Shown in pieces: positions 24,004-37,019 of a stretch of DNA of 64,000 nucleotides. Every line of letters begins with the position of its first letter. Position 1 is the stretch's first letter. This DNA comes from Arctopsyche grandis (taxonomy: Eukaryota > Arthropoda > Insecta > Trichoptera > Hydropsychidae): the NCBI RefSeq assembly GCF_051622035.1, contig NC_135355.1, positions 32,902,486-32,966,485 of the forward strand, given 5' to 3'. The notes under the pieces are model-generated. The model ran no database searches. It saw nothing but the letters and a program-made list of their open reading frames with translations, and was not told where the DNA came from. Both the position numbers and the translations under genes were made by a program.

Positions 24004-26714
24004 TAGAAAGTAGATTTAATCAAATTTTGTATGAAAACATCTTCATGTATTGTCACGATCCCGAGCTTCAACCTTTGGGTGCCTGAGAAGCTGAGAGAAT
24101 TTCGCTCCAGAACTTTCTGTCAATTCTGATCAGAACCAATGTGCTTGTAGAGCAACCCCTTACAAAAGCCATCCGACTGCTAAACGTACTGCGATATATT
24201 CATTGCATCATACAATTATGTTAGAGAATTACTTAAGGCTCTTAGTTACAAAAACTTTATATATTGTATGTTACATATACTATGAAAGTATACTTTCACT
24301 AGCGTTTTGGGGAATTCATATTTCGAATATTTCAAATTTATTTCTGATACTTCTATTAATGTTGTGTTTTTTTCTTCTAACTCTAACAATAGTTTTTCAG
24401 TGCCTAATGTTTAATAACATCAGAATGAAAATTTTATGATGTCAAACCAAATTTTTTTGTTCAAATGGAGCTTCATCTGGGGACCGTTTGATTTCTGAAT
24501 GAAATGCCTATTTTTCATAAGATATTCTTCAGTCTTTTCTTTGGTGTTGTTATGATCTAGCTGATCAATTAATATGATCAATTGGTGCTGTCATGATCTA
24601 GCATTGATATGTCCTGATCTGGTGGAAGTATCAAACAACTACCACCAGATTACGGAACCCAAATAATTCAAAAGTATGTACACAGTTAAAAAAAATTAAA
24701 ATGAACCCTAAATAATCTCCTCCTAATTTAAAAAAATTACCATATGTACATATGTACATACATTATATGTACTATGAGTAACACGTAATATTCCGACAAA
24801 GATTGTTTTCAACCAATAATGTGAACTATCCGGCAATTATACTTTTATTTTGACGATTTGCGTCACCAAACCAAACAGAAAAAAAGATGCCATATTTTGC
24901 AACTCAAAAACTCGAGTCTTAGCGAATCGATAAAATTCAACAACTATTGCCTGAGTGTAACACAGCACTTACATATGCTACGAGTTATTTATAAAACGAA
25001 TTTTGGTTTAGCAGTACAACACTACATATAGGAAATTTTAAATGGTCTATTTATTGTACAAATTAAATATTTCGTATACAAAACGGCAACATGTACAATA
25101 TGTATGTAATTTTACTTGTAAATTAAAGGAAAACGTGAGTATTAGCACTTCAGCCTACGCACATCGCGCTGACCCAATTTCGAAAAAAATTGTAGACCGC
25201 TGACCTAGAAAAACATCTCGGTTTTCCTCTTCCTTAGGTATAAACGAAAAGACAACGAAAAAAACTGTTCCATTACAATATCAGTAAATCAACGATGAGT
25301 TGCCGAATCATTATATCTAATTCAATTTTTTTTCACATTTTATTCTGATCATTTCGTTGCCCTGATTACTAATTAATTTACACAACATTATTTCCAATTT
25401 TTTTTACTACATACATACATACAGCGTGTGATGAAAGTGTCGACGCCTACTCTAAATTGGCAATAAGAATTATTATAAATAATGCATACATAATATTATT
25501 TGATGCAATCGGCATTGATTCGGTACACATTGTAGAAGAAATCATCCGGTCAACGCGTCACAAGTTGCGTACGAATTATCATCACCTTACTTGCAGACGG
25601 ATGATGCAAGCGTTCATTAAGATTTTTCAACGATTATCTTATTTCGACCGGACGTGCTAAAATTCTTAACCATATTTAGAAGTGAAACAGTCATACATTT
25701 AAAATATGAAACAAAAGCGTGTGACACGAAGGAAACATACTGCGAGCGCGAAAAATCGCGATGCAGTGAAAATGCACTTTTTTCATCGTTTATTTGTAAT
25801 TAATTGTCGAATTAACATACGAAAAGAAAGCGTACATCTGTCGGTGGAAATTTGCCGTTAAATAAAAATTTTGAACAGACAGATAGTATCGCAGACTCGC
25901 TTTCCATTGTTTTCGGAGACGATCATCATTAGGTACGTGCTCTTGAGATGAAATGAAGTCATTTTTTTTCTGAATAAGGAAAAATGGAAACTTGAATGCT
26001 GATGTAAATTTGACGTCATCAAATCCAGTAATTTATAATATAAGGATAAAAAACAAATAAAAAATTATTTTTACATCTACATACGTAAAATATATATGAT
26101 AATTTTCCTGTGCAAGTTCAAACTAAACATATTAAACTAAAATATCGAATAAACGAATTCTAGTTAAAATATCCTCGTACCATATCAGAAAATTAAAGAT
26201 TGAACAAATCCAATTTGATAGCAATCTGGTTGGGCAACTTGATGCCCTTTGCGACAGGTGATTGAAACCAAGTTGATACGTGCCACAGGAGACGAGAACA
26301 AACTGCGGCATCTCATGTACCCAAGTTGGCTGGGATCATTGAAGCGGAATTCTGCAATAATTTGAGGATTGCTCATCAAACCAAACAGCAACTTTTAGAT
26401 ATACTACATATAAGTCGAGAGAATTATAACCCAGTACTCCCAATAAGTTTTAAAACGACCATAAATTGAAATATATACAAGTATATCTCTACACTATGTA
26501 CCTCAAGCAATGTATTATATTACCAGGGATCCATATTACAGAAGTATCCTCAAGAATGCTTCGTACTAAAGATTCATATAAAATTGAATCACTGAGTAAG
26601 TAAACCACAGTAAGAATCCTAACATCTCAGTGACTCAAACAAATATTAGTATGAAAGTTCCTAGCAACGCATCGTATAAGTGGTTATCATGTTTGCGTTA
26701 CGGCACGGCATACA
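24004..26714. other. AT-rich spacer, no gene recognised
   Basis: Includes a minus-strand frame at 26185-26391 (containing AEFRFNDPSQLGYMRC) that reads protein-like but matches nothing I know. A duplicated ATGATCTAGC motif lies near 24550-24600. Otherwise nothing. Confidence 0.35.
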
Positions 26715-27580
26715 TAGGTAGACTCCGGCTGTGATGGGCGTATCTTCATGTCATTCTTAATTCGTACAATCTTATTATTTCGACTATTTTCCTTTAATTT
26801 TCGACTATTTTCTTAAAAAATGGGAATCACCGTTATCGATCACTTTTAAATATATGTCAATTCAAGACGAAAAAGAATTCTGGTACGAACACGCTCAAAA
26901 GTGCGGCTCGGCACGCCTAGTTAGACTCCAGCTGTTAAAGGTCTATTCATATTAACACAGTACAGACCGAAAGCTACACGAAAACACCAAGTACAAAAGT
27001 TATTATTGGTTGTAGCTATTTGCAGGTACTATATCTGCAAATTATTGACTATTTGCAGGTACTATATCTGCGAATTGTTGGCTATTTGCAGGTACTATAT
27101 CTGCGTGTCACTGTCAGCGTGTTTACTGTTAAAATTTTATTTTAAACCTCTTAAAATTTCGTTCGAACTCGTTAAGTGACGTAGAGTAAAAAATATAATC
27201 CAAATTAGTTAATATTATTAATTGTTAGAAAATTATTATCATATACAACGTATAATACCTACATACAAGTACAAGCCGCGAACTAGCTAAATGATATAGT
27301 ACCTGCAAATAGCCAATAATTTGCAGATATAGTACCTTAAAATAGTCAATAATTCGCAGATATAGTATGAAAGTTCCTAGCAACGTCACACCTGTCACAC
27401 CTGTGTCAATACAAGGATAACTATCACACCTGTGTCAATACAAGGATAAAATATCACCGAAAACACTACAGGGGTTGAGTTTTTGCCTGGATCGCCATAG
27501 CATAGATGAGACGTGGTAGCGTTTTTTTTACATGCGCAAAACTATCTAAAAAAATCACGTCTCGCGTACCACTCCGTCTG
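26715..27580 (+). repeat. unclassified dispersed repeat (family U), interrupted copies
   Basis: Family landmarks occur twice: GGCTGTGATGGGCG with ATCGATCAC at 26727-26850, and TAGACTCCAGCTG at 26920 resuming at TCAATACAAGGATAA (27404-27460). The second is interrupted by about 450 bp that holds the fold-back triplets at 27015-27367. Confidence 0.5.
27015..27367. repeat. triplicated 33-bp repeat facing an inverted triplicate
   Basis: Three head-to-tail units of CTATTTGCAGGTACTATATC plus TGCRAATT at 27015, 27049 and 27082. Three units follow in the opposite orientation at 27293-27367 (GATATAGTACCTGCAAATAG and variants), about 185 bp further on. The insertion starts near TTAAAGGTCTATTCATA at 26935, reminiscent of the Harbinger end AGGTCTGTTCATA at 39811. 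Confidence 0.65.
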
Positions 27581-28109
27581 CGTCCTTACGGTCTAATCTT
27601 GACCTACAACGGCAACAGACCTATACCACAGATATCATCGACAATCATCAATATAAAAATATAATTGAAATTCCGAACCCTCTCTTTATGCAGTGTTCAA
27701 ATCAATACATTCCCCACACTGTGTACAGAAATAACGATTACAGAACAGCTAATGGTACTAAAGTGTTGCCAATATAAATCAAAAGCACATTACGGATTGA
27801 CAGTTTAATAAGGACAAGTTTTACTACGAAGCCCAGTATTGCTCCAGTTAATAATATGTTACAAAAGATTATGTACTTTATCAGTGATAATATCTATGTA
27901 TGTACAATGTACAGTTGATAGTACAGTTGATACAGAAATATGTACATCTACTGGCAAAGTGATACCAAATCGAAACCAATTAAACAGATGTGAAATTAAA
28001 CTCGTGTGAATTGACTCCATTAGACAAATCCCGCAATACTCCAATTGAGCCCGCAACACGGATGACCAATAAAAAATCATGAGTTTTTTTTTCTAAAATC
28101 CAATTTCAG

Positions 28110-28191
28110 AAGAGCATTTTGAGGCGGACGCACCCATCGTTAATCTGACGAAATCCAATAACGAAAAGTGCAACGTGTCGTCATTCGAACG
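28110..28191 (+). other. exon-like island
   Basis: Preceded by a strong acceptor context (run of T, then CAATTTCAG ending at 28109) and closed by a possible GTGATT donor. Between them one frame is open and reads EEHFEADAPIVNLTKSNNEK, then CNVSSFER, with balanced composition. No family recognised. Without a partner exon this stays a candidate. Confidence 0.22.
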
Positions 28192-29264
28192 GTGATTAGG
28201 CCACGTGAGAAAATGTTGACAACGCCTGACCGCAACGAACGAAGCACTCTTTCATACACCGGAAGAGAAATCGGTGAAAAAATGTTCTCGCGGACACCTT
28301 CTCCCAAAAAACCTGATTCGACCAGATCGTTTATCTAACATTCACATTGTCGATCAATAAAATAGACCCTCGGGCGATCAGTGGTTCTAAACCAACCCCT
28401 AAAAAAATCGAAATATTCGATATCATCATAGAGAGCGTTCTTCAACTCTGCGACATCTTTAGATCAACAAAATTGTAATTGCTATTTTCAATTCAGATCT
28501 CCACATTGCCAGTCGTTTAGTCATTTTACAAGTAGAAATAAAGCTAGCAATGCACGTCAACACCTCGGCACAAAACTGCATGGAAAAGACTACTTTTATT
28601 CATACTATACAGCACCGCCCGTTTTCAACATATTCATATTTGAATTGGACAAGTTCAAGGTAAAATCGGCTAGCATATATGTACACTTAAAGAGCGCGAC
28701 GATACGGCCCAATGTTGCTTGCATGGTATCGTCGAGTCAATATCGTCACAATATGACATATTTATATGCACATGGCAACACATTCATTAGTACGGGTACA
28801 CTCGCCACTATGACGTCACGCCATGCGTGAATATTTCCACAATGAAAAAAAAAACAGTTCAGCTTGATACGTTTCGGTGATATGTACGATGTACTTCTGT
28901 ATAATATAAATAGATGTACTAAATAATGTTTTTCGTACTGCTGTTTACGTGTATTTGCCAGCTTGAGACTGGTAAAACGAACCTTAATAAATAAATAAAT
29001 GTAAGCTTCGATATGTCAAAATGTCCGATCTGATGTTTATGGCGTCAATGTGTATTCATCGTTTGTACGCTTAAATGTAATATGAAACAGTAAAAATCTC
29101 TATCAGGAGCCAAACCTTGCAAAATGGCAAAGTTTTAAAGCGATCGGAAGAATTTAGGAAATTTTGCTTAACCGATAAGCGAAGTGAAACTAAGAAAAGC
29201 CTTGTAAAAACAATATATTTCACATGGTTTAAATATGTATTAAAAGGCGGTCAAAAATAAGCCT

Positions 29265-29490
29265 AATGGTAAGAACACACTCAAAAGTGCGGCACAGGAT
29301 GCGCTCATGGTATCCAGCTGTGATGGATGTATCTTCCTGTCATTACTACATTTCTGCTAATATGGGAATCACCGCTATCGATCACTGTCAAACCTATGTA
29401 TGTACATATATCAATACAACGATAAAATATCACCGAATACAGTTAAGGGGGTGAGGTTTGCGAAGAGACGCGATGGTGCAGATTTGACAA
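29265..29490 (+). repeat. unclassified dispersed repeat (family U), copy 4
   Basis: Shares AAGTGCGGCAC, CCAGCTGTGATGG, ATCGATCACTGTCAAAC and GATAAAATATCACCGAA with the other family-U copies in the same order. Confidence 0.55.
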
Positions 29491-30299
29491 TATGTATGTA
29501 CATATGTAAAAAATGACGACCACTGGTTTGATGTCACTCAATGTCAAAGTGGATGAGAATTACACGCTTTGAGAATCGCTGCTTTGTAGTGATAGTTCGT
29601 GGCACGTCACTGACGAGAAATTATCGCACGTCGTACAAATATTGACACCAGTCTACGTGTTATATAATGTCAAGAGCATCGGGGTGACATGTTCGTCTCG
29701 TCAACTGTTGCGTTGATTCTAATATTTGTGTATTAAAAAAAACAACAAACGAATATAGAAAATATCATGTAAGACAAGTCTATGAAACATTCTATACCTG
29801 TTGCGGCAAATTAACCGTGGAGAATAAACAGAACGTTTACTGGTGAATTAGGCATAGTGCTAGTTGGTCTCTAGTGGCACGTTCACACCGGTGACTCTAT
29901 TACACATTGATGACGGAAACTGAAAGTGTGAACATGTCTTCACTTTGACGCGAACAATCCACATGTTGTCTTCGATTCAATTAATCGTCTCGGAATTGGG
30001 GAGTGTAGAGTTCAACGAGACACAACAATCGGCCGTATAATAAACATTCACTCTCGAATGGAAGCCTCTCAAAGCCTCTTTCGTAATATCAATCCTGCTC
30101 AACTTTCATCCACTCATCTTCAAGCATTGTTTTATTGAAGCGTTCTAAAAAATAATTATATAATTTAAATGTGAAAATCCGTCAAAATCTTAAGGTTGAA
30201 TATTTCCAACATTGTTTTTTATCAACAGATATCTATGTACATATGTAAATACATCTTGAAAATGTAAAAATTAGGGATAGGTCATTTTTTTTCTTTCTT

Positions 30300-30560
30300 T
30301 ATATTCTTATTTATTTAAGTTTAAGTTTGGACCATTGTGGCATTACATGAGTCCGCAATGCGCCACAATGGTCGAAATAAATACAGAGAGATGAGAAAAA
30401 TAAAAAATATATACTTACATATGTATGTGCGTATATACACAGACAAAGCATACATTTATACATAATCATAAAAAACAATAGCATTATAATAAATACAAGA
30501 TAAAGTAAAAATATCAAATAATAAAATACTAATTAGGGAATGTCGCCAGCCGCAAATACA
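30300..30560 (-). mobile_element. jockey/CR1-like LINE, 3' tail (copy D)
   Basis: On the minus strand the copy ends in the family hairpin GACCATTGTGGCGCATTGCG...GCCACAATGGTCC (about 30328-30375). Upstream of it is the poorly coding 3' region seen in copy A. The coding part is lost. Confidence 0.6.
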
Positions 30561-30589
30561 AAACATCCCTGCGATATACATATGTATGT

Positions 30590-30960
30590 AGATTGGAATG
30601 AAAATATTATAGGTGGTTCATGTGGCTATAAGAACGATATCTGGACGAAAGAAGTGCTCGAGTGGTACCCAAGAGAGTGTTAAAAGGTACAAGGAAGACT
30701 ACAGCGGAAGTGGGTGATTACATTAAAAGGAGAGGCTTTCATTTAGTAGTAGACGGCGAACGGCTCTGAATGATGATGATATACTATGCATATTTGGTTA
30801 AAATAATGGAGCAAGTGAAGAGATTTAAATTATAATAGGCGGGTCATGGACGGATGAAAGAAGTGCTTAATGGATACCCGAGAGAATGTAAAGGGAGATC
30901 ACAAGGAAGATGGGTAGATGAAATTAGTAATGTGTGGGATGAAATGGAAAGATTTATAAA
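30590..30960 (+). mobile_element. two RTE-type LINE 3' fragments
   Basis: Two tandem remnants of the end of the RTE-like ORF: around 30640-30780 (GAAAGAAGTGCTCGAGTGG, GAGAGTGT, GTGGGTGATT, ending ATGATGATGATA) and around 30835-30950 (GAAAGAAGTGCTTAATGG, AGATGGGTAGATGAAATTAG). They correspond to the KKVLEWYPRE...GRWVNEI region of the element at 9206-10410 in opposite orientation. Both have stops. Confidence 0.6.
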
Positions 30961-31442
30961 GAAATAACGCATCGATTTGCAATGCATATTCCCATAATTG
31001 TGAAAAAATTGTACTGCGACGCATCTATATGATTTACATATTGATTCATATGTACATATAGGGATATACATACATTGAAGAGTTTTTGTGTCAACTTCAT
31101 TGACATTTAAACCGAGTTAATTATTTGTTTTTAAATTCAAGTCCTTAATTGCATCCGAAAAAAATTATAACAAGTTTTTATTAGAATTGGCCCATAAAAG
31201 TTGTTTAGCACGTTCAACAACTTTTATGTGCCATGCTTGATCTATATACAAATATATTACATACATACCTTATCAATATTTTTGATAAGCGACTACCTAT
31301 GTACATATGTATGTACCAAAGAGCGATTGATTATAGTCCAAACATATGTACATAGAAACCTATAACCCTATAACACACCAGTTCATTTTTCTATATAGTT
31401 GATTTCATTTTAATCAGTTGGTATGTACTACATTATATATTA

Positions 31443-32469
31443 GGCCGGAGCGAAAAAATAAAAATTTTGGATTTCCCAAAAAAAAATAATCAATTTTAAA
31501 CGATGCCTTGTGCCATATGAAAAAAAAAATTAACAGAATTTATAATTTTTTGTTTCACATAAGGATGTCATATTTTACGTCAAAATATGTCATTTTGGAC
31601 CGCTTATATTACATAAATTTTCAGAATTTATTGTATTTAAAATAAAGATAGGACACTTAAGAAAGCCCTCAAAAACTTTTATTTTCATAAAGATGATGAA
31701 AACCTAATTTAAAAAACAAATGGAAATTTTATGATTTATTTTTAAAATTTTCAATAAAAACATGGCAGATATGAACGTGGCGCGCTCTGTATGGGAGTTT
31801 CTGGCAAAACGGCGACTTTGAATTCTCATTTATCGGTCAAAATTAATTACTAATGAAGAGCTATCCAACTTCTAGATGAAATCGTTTAACGATTTTAACT
31901 TATTTGTCTGGTAGCCTGCGCTCATTATTATTTTCATAATTAGATGTGAATTTTGATCTTCTCTCTTCTGTTTGGGCCTCATGGGGATATTTTGTATTCA
32001 CGACTAGTTTTTGCGCACACATACATATGTACATACATATATAGATGCTGACTGTCGATGCAAGACAATTTTTCTTCTTATATTTAAATAACTATTATTA
32101 TATATTTTGTGACTACTTCTATTATTATTTGAATTTTCGCTGCTATTGTTTTTTGTATGAATTACTTCTGCTCTGTTATATTTTCGACCATTGTGGCCCA
32201 TTAATGCCACAATGGTCCAAACTTTAAATAAATAAATATAAAAATATAATCGAACCAAGAGATGAATTTTAAATGTACATATATTTTTTTTAAATAAAAA
32301 ATATCGAAACTCTTCTTAAGAAAACCCACTTTTTCAAAGTTTTCGTTGAGATAAATCTATATTTTTTATTTAATGTTTCCTTGATACGACACAAGTTTTC
32401 AACTATCTACATATGTATGTATGTAGGTCCATCGTGGGTAATTCAAAATTCGCATATTTCGCTCCGGCC
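31443..32469. mobile_element. TIR element flanked by TA, carrying a LINE insertion
   Basis: Ends are GGCCGGAGCGAAAAAATAAA (left) and, reversed, GGCCGGAGCGAAATATGCGA (right). A TA dinucleotide flanks each side (31441-31442, 32470-32471), the target of Tc1/mariner elements. No transposase frame is seen. A LINE 3' fragment (31853-32240) lies inside. Confidence 0.5.
31853..32240 (+). mobile_element. jockey/CR1-like LINE, 3' fragment (copy C)
   Basis: Matches copy A over AAGAGCTATCCAACTTC, GTAGCCTGCGCTC and TTTTGATCTTCTC. It ends with a shortened form of the hairpin in which most of the loop is deleted (GACCATTGTGGCCCATTAAT, then GCCACAATGGTCC) and an AAATAAATA tail. Confidence 0.6.
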
Positions 32470-32636
32470 TAATGTACATACATACATTCATAAGTAAGTC
32501 AAAAATGAATGCTATGCGTCAATAACGTAAATAAAACTTATCTATTACAAACAGCTATACATATTTATATTATCAGATAACATGTCGAAGTATGCATCTA
32601 AAATATTTACGTTTGACATTGCAAATTTATTTATTA

Positions 32637-32769
32637 GGTGCACCGGAGACAGAAGAGTCGCCAATTAAGTCAGAAATAAAAAGTGCACTTTTTCCAACTA
32701 CGAATACACGAGACGAACGCTTTCAGCTTTCACTCGATCGCCGCACAATTACGAAAATCAAACATTTTT
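32637..32769 (+). other. exon-like island, open to a stop
   Basis: After an acceptor-like TTTATTTATTAG (ending at 32636) one frame stays open for 43 codons, reading APETEESPIKSEIKSALFPT, then NTRDERFQLSLDRR, before a stop near 32769. The composition is more protein-like than its surroundings. No family recognised and no start codon present. It could be a terminal exon or chance. Confidence 0.2.
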
Positions 32770-33210
32770 AATTGAAATATAGCCGCGACGGCGGGTTTCT
32801 ATGCGCGGCAAAATGCGAAATGTATGCATATTATGCCGAAAAAGATTTGTGCAATCGTTCGCAATAGGTCAAGTGCCCAGACTCTAATGTTAAACTTTCC
32901 CCTATCAATACCGCGATTAGTATACTAAATGTATGGGCACACACATATTTCAAGCATTTATCGAAACGGTAATTTTATACAGGCCGAAAATTGGGAAGCT
33001 TTTTGGCCAAACGAAAACTGTCATTGTTGCACAAGTATAAAAATTTTGAAATTGTACATTGCGAGATTCGACTCGTAGATCTTTAGATTCGTATTAGTTC
33101 GTGAATATTCATATTCTGCAACTCTAAGAATTCAAGTCCATTACCGCTAAACGCCCCGAAAAATAGCTCGGTAAATCATTACATAATTTTACCGGTAAAT
33201 CAACAAAACA

Positions 33211-33510
33211 GCAGCATGGCTCAATGGTTGAGTTAAAGCTAAGCATCGAGAGTTCGCCGGGTTCGATCCCGTGAGCTGACCTCGATTGAAAAGAATTTAT
33301 TCCGAGTATAATCTGTAGTGCTGCTGGTCAGATTTGGATATTTGTGACTCCAAATCGATCGTTTCCAATCAAAATTTGCCAATTTATCTGATTTCATTGT
33401 TGAACCGGTTCCTCATCAAATTGGCAAAAACCATCCTACCCATCACTATTAGAATATGATTTCAAACATTTATAATCTATAAATGTATATATGTAAAAGT
33501 AATATAATGA
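33211..33510 (+). repeat. SINE family A copy
   Basis: Head AGCAGCATGGCTCAATGG and B box GGTTCGATCCCG at about 33260, with the full body to ATGATTTCAAACATTTATAA. The 3' hairpin is missing, so the copy is 3'-truncated. Confidence 0.7.
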
Positions 33511-36036
33511 CATCTGGAGAAATATATTCGCTGCGTTTTACCACATTCCTCTCCTCTATTTTATCTTCTGGTAACACCGATCTGGCAATACAATAATGAA
33601 AATAATAGTAGAAGTTATAGAACGAATTTAAAAGGTAGATGTAGTAAATCTTTAGCTATGTCTCCACTTGTTCATTTTTCATGCAACTTAGACGCATGCG
33701 CTTTAAATTTGAATGGACGCGTTTTGTCGGGTATTCTTGCGACTTTTCGTGCGTCATATCACGTCACACACTCAAATCGGAGGAAATTATAAATTTTATA
33801 GAAATTTTCCCCTACTATAGGGACTGCAAGGATAAAAATTACGTAAATAAAAATAAATAACTGACGCTTTAAAAGTTTTGGGAAGTTCTGAAGTGAAGAA
33901 AAAACTTTAATTTTAAAAAGAAAACAAAGAAAGTGGCACTAATGAAACAATTTTCAGTCAAAGGTATTGGACAAGTGTGGACGGTAGATTGCATGCGTCA
34001 CGCATACGCCTTTTGTAAGTTTAATGTTGAAAAGAAAATAGTGGAAAACATACAAGACGAAAATATAGTGGAAAACATAACTTTTCAGTTTCCGATAATG
34101 ACATTGCAATAGTTCCATCTACGACTTAACGTTTATCAGTAAAAAAAAATTCCCTTCAGTTAGCTATTAGAAACAAAATTAATTTGTGGAAGGAACCTAC
34201 CCAGAAGAAAAATATAAAGAAATTGTGAATGACTTATTTGAGGAAATTAAATAAAACAAAAAAAATTAGATCCCAACTATCGGATTACCGGTAAACATTG
34301 ATTTTTCTCTTGAAACTCCCTATTGGAAACGTTGATTTTCCATTTTTAAAACAGTGGATAGATGCGAAAGTGAACTTTTCGAGGAGCTTTCGAATTTGCG
34401 CATTTGAACAAATTCAATATCAATTTTAAAACATCAAGATTCATTTGTTTCATTTTCACTTGGCAATTCAAAGAAGAAATGTTCAAAACAAAAGAACGGT
34501 GTTATTTAAATTTTAAATCGTACTTTATACGTGCGTGAAAGTTATGCGTTTTCAAGTTGGGATTTCAAATTTTAGCGCGAAATCAAGAGTTTATGTGATT
34601 ATACGAGAAAAACGCCGTTTAAATTTATTATCCAGATGCAGTTTAAAATTTTATCACATACATACTCAAATAAGATCGGTATCGAACTCAATAATCGATA
34701 ATAATAATCGAAATAAAATATTTAAACATTATTTTAGCTGATAACAATATGATCTTTCTGGCATAGGCAATGTCGTCATTACCGATGTTATCATAAAGAT
34801 AAGATCGATGATTTCGTTTTTAAAAAATAACAATCAAAATTTTAAGAAATAACACGCAAATGTTAATTATGTTTGCAACATCGCCAACAGATTTTTGTCA
34901 ACAACAAGTTTTATTGATTTCGGAACGCCTATAGTGTTCATATATGTATGTAATAAATAAAAATGATGAATATTTTTGTTAATAAATTCAATTCTAATTC
35001 TAATACTTAATAAAAATTGATTTTCAGCATGTTTAATGTATGTATGTATATACACAGAACTAAATTTCATCGATCAATTCAACGAAATATTATATTCACA
35101 TAAGTACATATGTACATCCTAACACGTAAATGATAAGATAGCTTTCAATTTATGTCACTTTAATAGTATTTACACTACACTTTGTTATTTATAGAATTTC
35201 AGGAACTGAAATTAGATTATGCGTATGTATTGAAGCATTTTTATTTCCATTGGACATGTTTTAAAATGAAATAAATACATTGAAAACCGGCGACTAACAA
35301 TAATTGTAAAAACCTTATTTTAAATTTATCGTTTACATTGATGGACTTTGGAGAGGAAAAAATACGACTATTTTTATTTCAAATATAAAAAACCAAAAGT
35401 TTTTGGGGGGCTGCATTTTAGAAAATTAATGGAAAATTTCGGAGGTAATAAACAAATAAAAATTGGTATGTATACACATTTAATTTAAGCTATATTAAAT
35501 CTAACAATGCGTTTTCTTTCGTTTAATTTCTACTTTATGGCTCGCTGACAAAATATAATATAAATAAATATTTCGCAAATATGTGTAGTTTTAGGCACAA
35601 AACCGATTGTCGTTTTTAAGAACAATAAATACGTTATATTATATGTATGTTGTACAAATTTAGTACAACGTTATATGTATGTTGTACAAATTTAGGTTAC
35701 AAATTTTAATTGTATATGCCGTACAGTGTATACTAACATTAAAATAAAATAATACTAAAAATACTAAAAAAAAAAAAATACTAGAATATGTCTTAATAGA
35801 CCTAAGTTTTTGCTATCATAATTTATAAAAGCATTTCAAAATCAAAAAAAGCTTACAATTTTCAATTTGTTTTAATGCACAAAAATACTATTCATATTAT
35901 ATATTTTTTTTTAATAACAACACCAAACTAATTAAACGGGTCGTTATTTTTTTGACAATTTCAAAAACATACTTGAGGCTTAATTTTATATTATTAATAA
36001 TAAATACAGCATTTGTAAATGGTAGAATCGTTATTT
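33511..36036. other. AT-rich spacer, no gene seen
   Basis: AT-rich with microsatellites. A 30-bp direct duplication (GTTATATTATATGTATGTTG and neighbours) lies at 35633-35697. No gene recognised. Confidence 0.4.
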
Positions 36037-36593
36037 ACATGAAATTATAAAATGCGACAAATTAAAGCTAGACTATCATTATAATTGTCTGAACTATCAT
36101 TATAATTGTCATTATTACCTTTAATGAAAACACTCATCTTAGAGGACACTCTCAGACTCCAAAAAAGAACAATCTAATAAATTAACTAGAGATTCCTTTA
36201 TTTCAAACAGAGTGGTTACAGTTTGGAATAGTCTTCCCAAAAATGTAGTAAATACTGAAAACCTTAATATTTTTAAAAACAAACAGATGTGGTCTTTAAA
36301 TTTAAAGGATTTTTGTAATTCTTCTTTTCCAATGTCTTTTCTATTCTTTTGTTTTATTTTAGATATTATTATATTTGTTAGTTATTCCAGATATTTGGTT
36401 TTTATTTTTCTTCTTTTGTTTTATATTTCCTCTTATTTCGTTTTTATTTTCATGGAATCTCTAGTAAATTTATTAGTATTTTCTATTTTGGAGTCTGAGA
36501 GTGAGACCTCTAAGATGAGTGTTTCCATTAAAGGTAACAATGCCAGTTATAATGATAGTTTAGCTTTAATTTGCCGCCTTTTATAATTTCATG
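36037..36593. repeat. inverted repeat, ~110-bp arms
   Basis: 36037-36165 and 36483-36593 are reverse complements over about 110 bp (AAATTAAAGCTAGACTATCA...CTCAGACTCC against GGAGTCTGAGAG...TTTAGCTTTAATTTG). The left arm has an extra ATCATTATAATTGTC copy. The loop contains LINE sequence (36190-36480). Confidence 0.65.
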
Positions 36594-36812
36594 TTTTATT
36601 TTAGTTAATATGTTACCGTTTCAGATATTTTATATTTATTATTCTTCTTTTGTTTTATATGTTCTCTTATTTCGTTTTTTTTCACGTCAACATTTTTTCT
36701 TCTTTCTTATTATTGTTATGAATGCTTTTGTTTTTATTTTATTATTTATATAAGTCAAACCCGGTGGGTCTATCGACTTTCTCCATGTATAATATTTAAA
36801 TAAATCAATAAA
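36190..36812 (+). mobile_element. CR1-like LINE 3' remnant
   Basis: The frame at 36212-36330 reads TVWNSLPKNVVNTENLNIFK, the C-terminal ORF2 signature (x-WNSLP-x-x-VV) of CR1/Rex-type LINEs. The following 3' region holds two direct near-copies of TCTTCTTTTGTTTTATAT...CTCTTATTTCG (36408-36440, 36643-36680) and ends with ATAAATCAATAAATAAA. The coding part beyond 45 codons is gone. Confidence 0.6.
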
Positions 36813-37019
36813 TAAAAATCACCGCTACAGTGGTACGTCAGCGAATAAAAACGAGCAACTACTTTATTTAAACAAAACAAGCACATTAATTTGAAAATAA
36901 CATTTTTAAATTAATAAATATTTTTTTATATAAAACAAAATCGATACATTTTAAAGTCCCAATATTTGAATGTTACAAATTCAGTCAAAAAGAAACAAAA
37001 ATAAAATTTAAAATAAAAA

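Noticed and set aside
26185-26391. 68-codon minus-strand frame with protein-like composition
   Set aside because: No family recognised and no splice or promoter context; could be an old transposon fragment.
36212-36586. 124-codon open frame
   Set aside because: Only the first ~40 codons resemble anything (a LINE C-terminus). The rest reads through a T-rich LINE tail.
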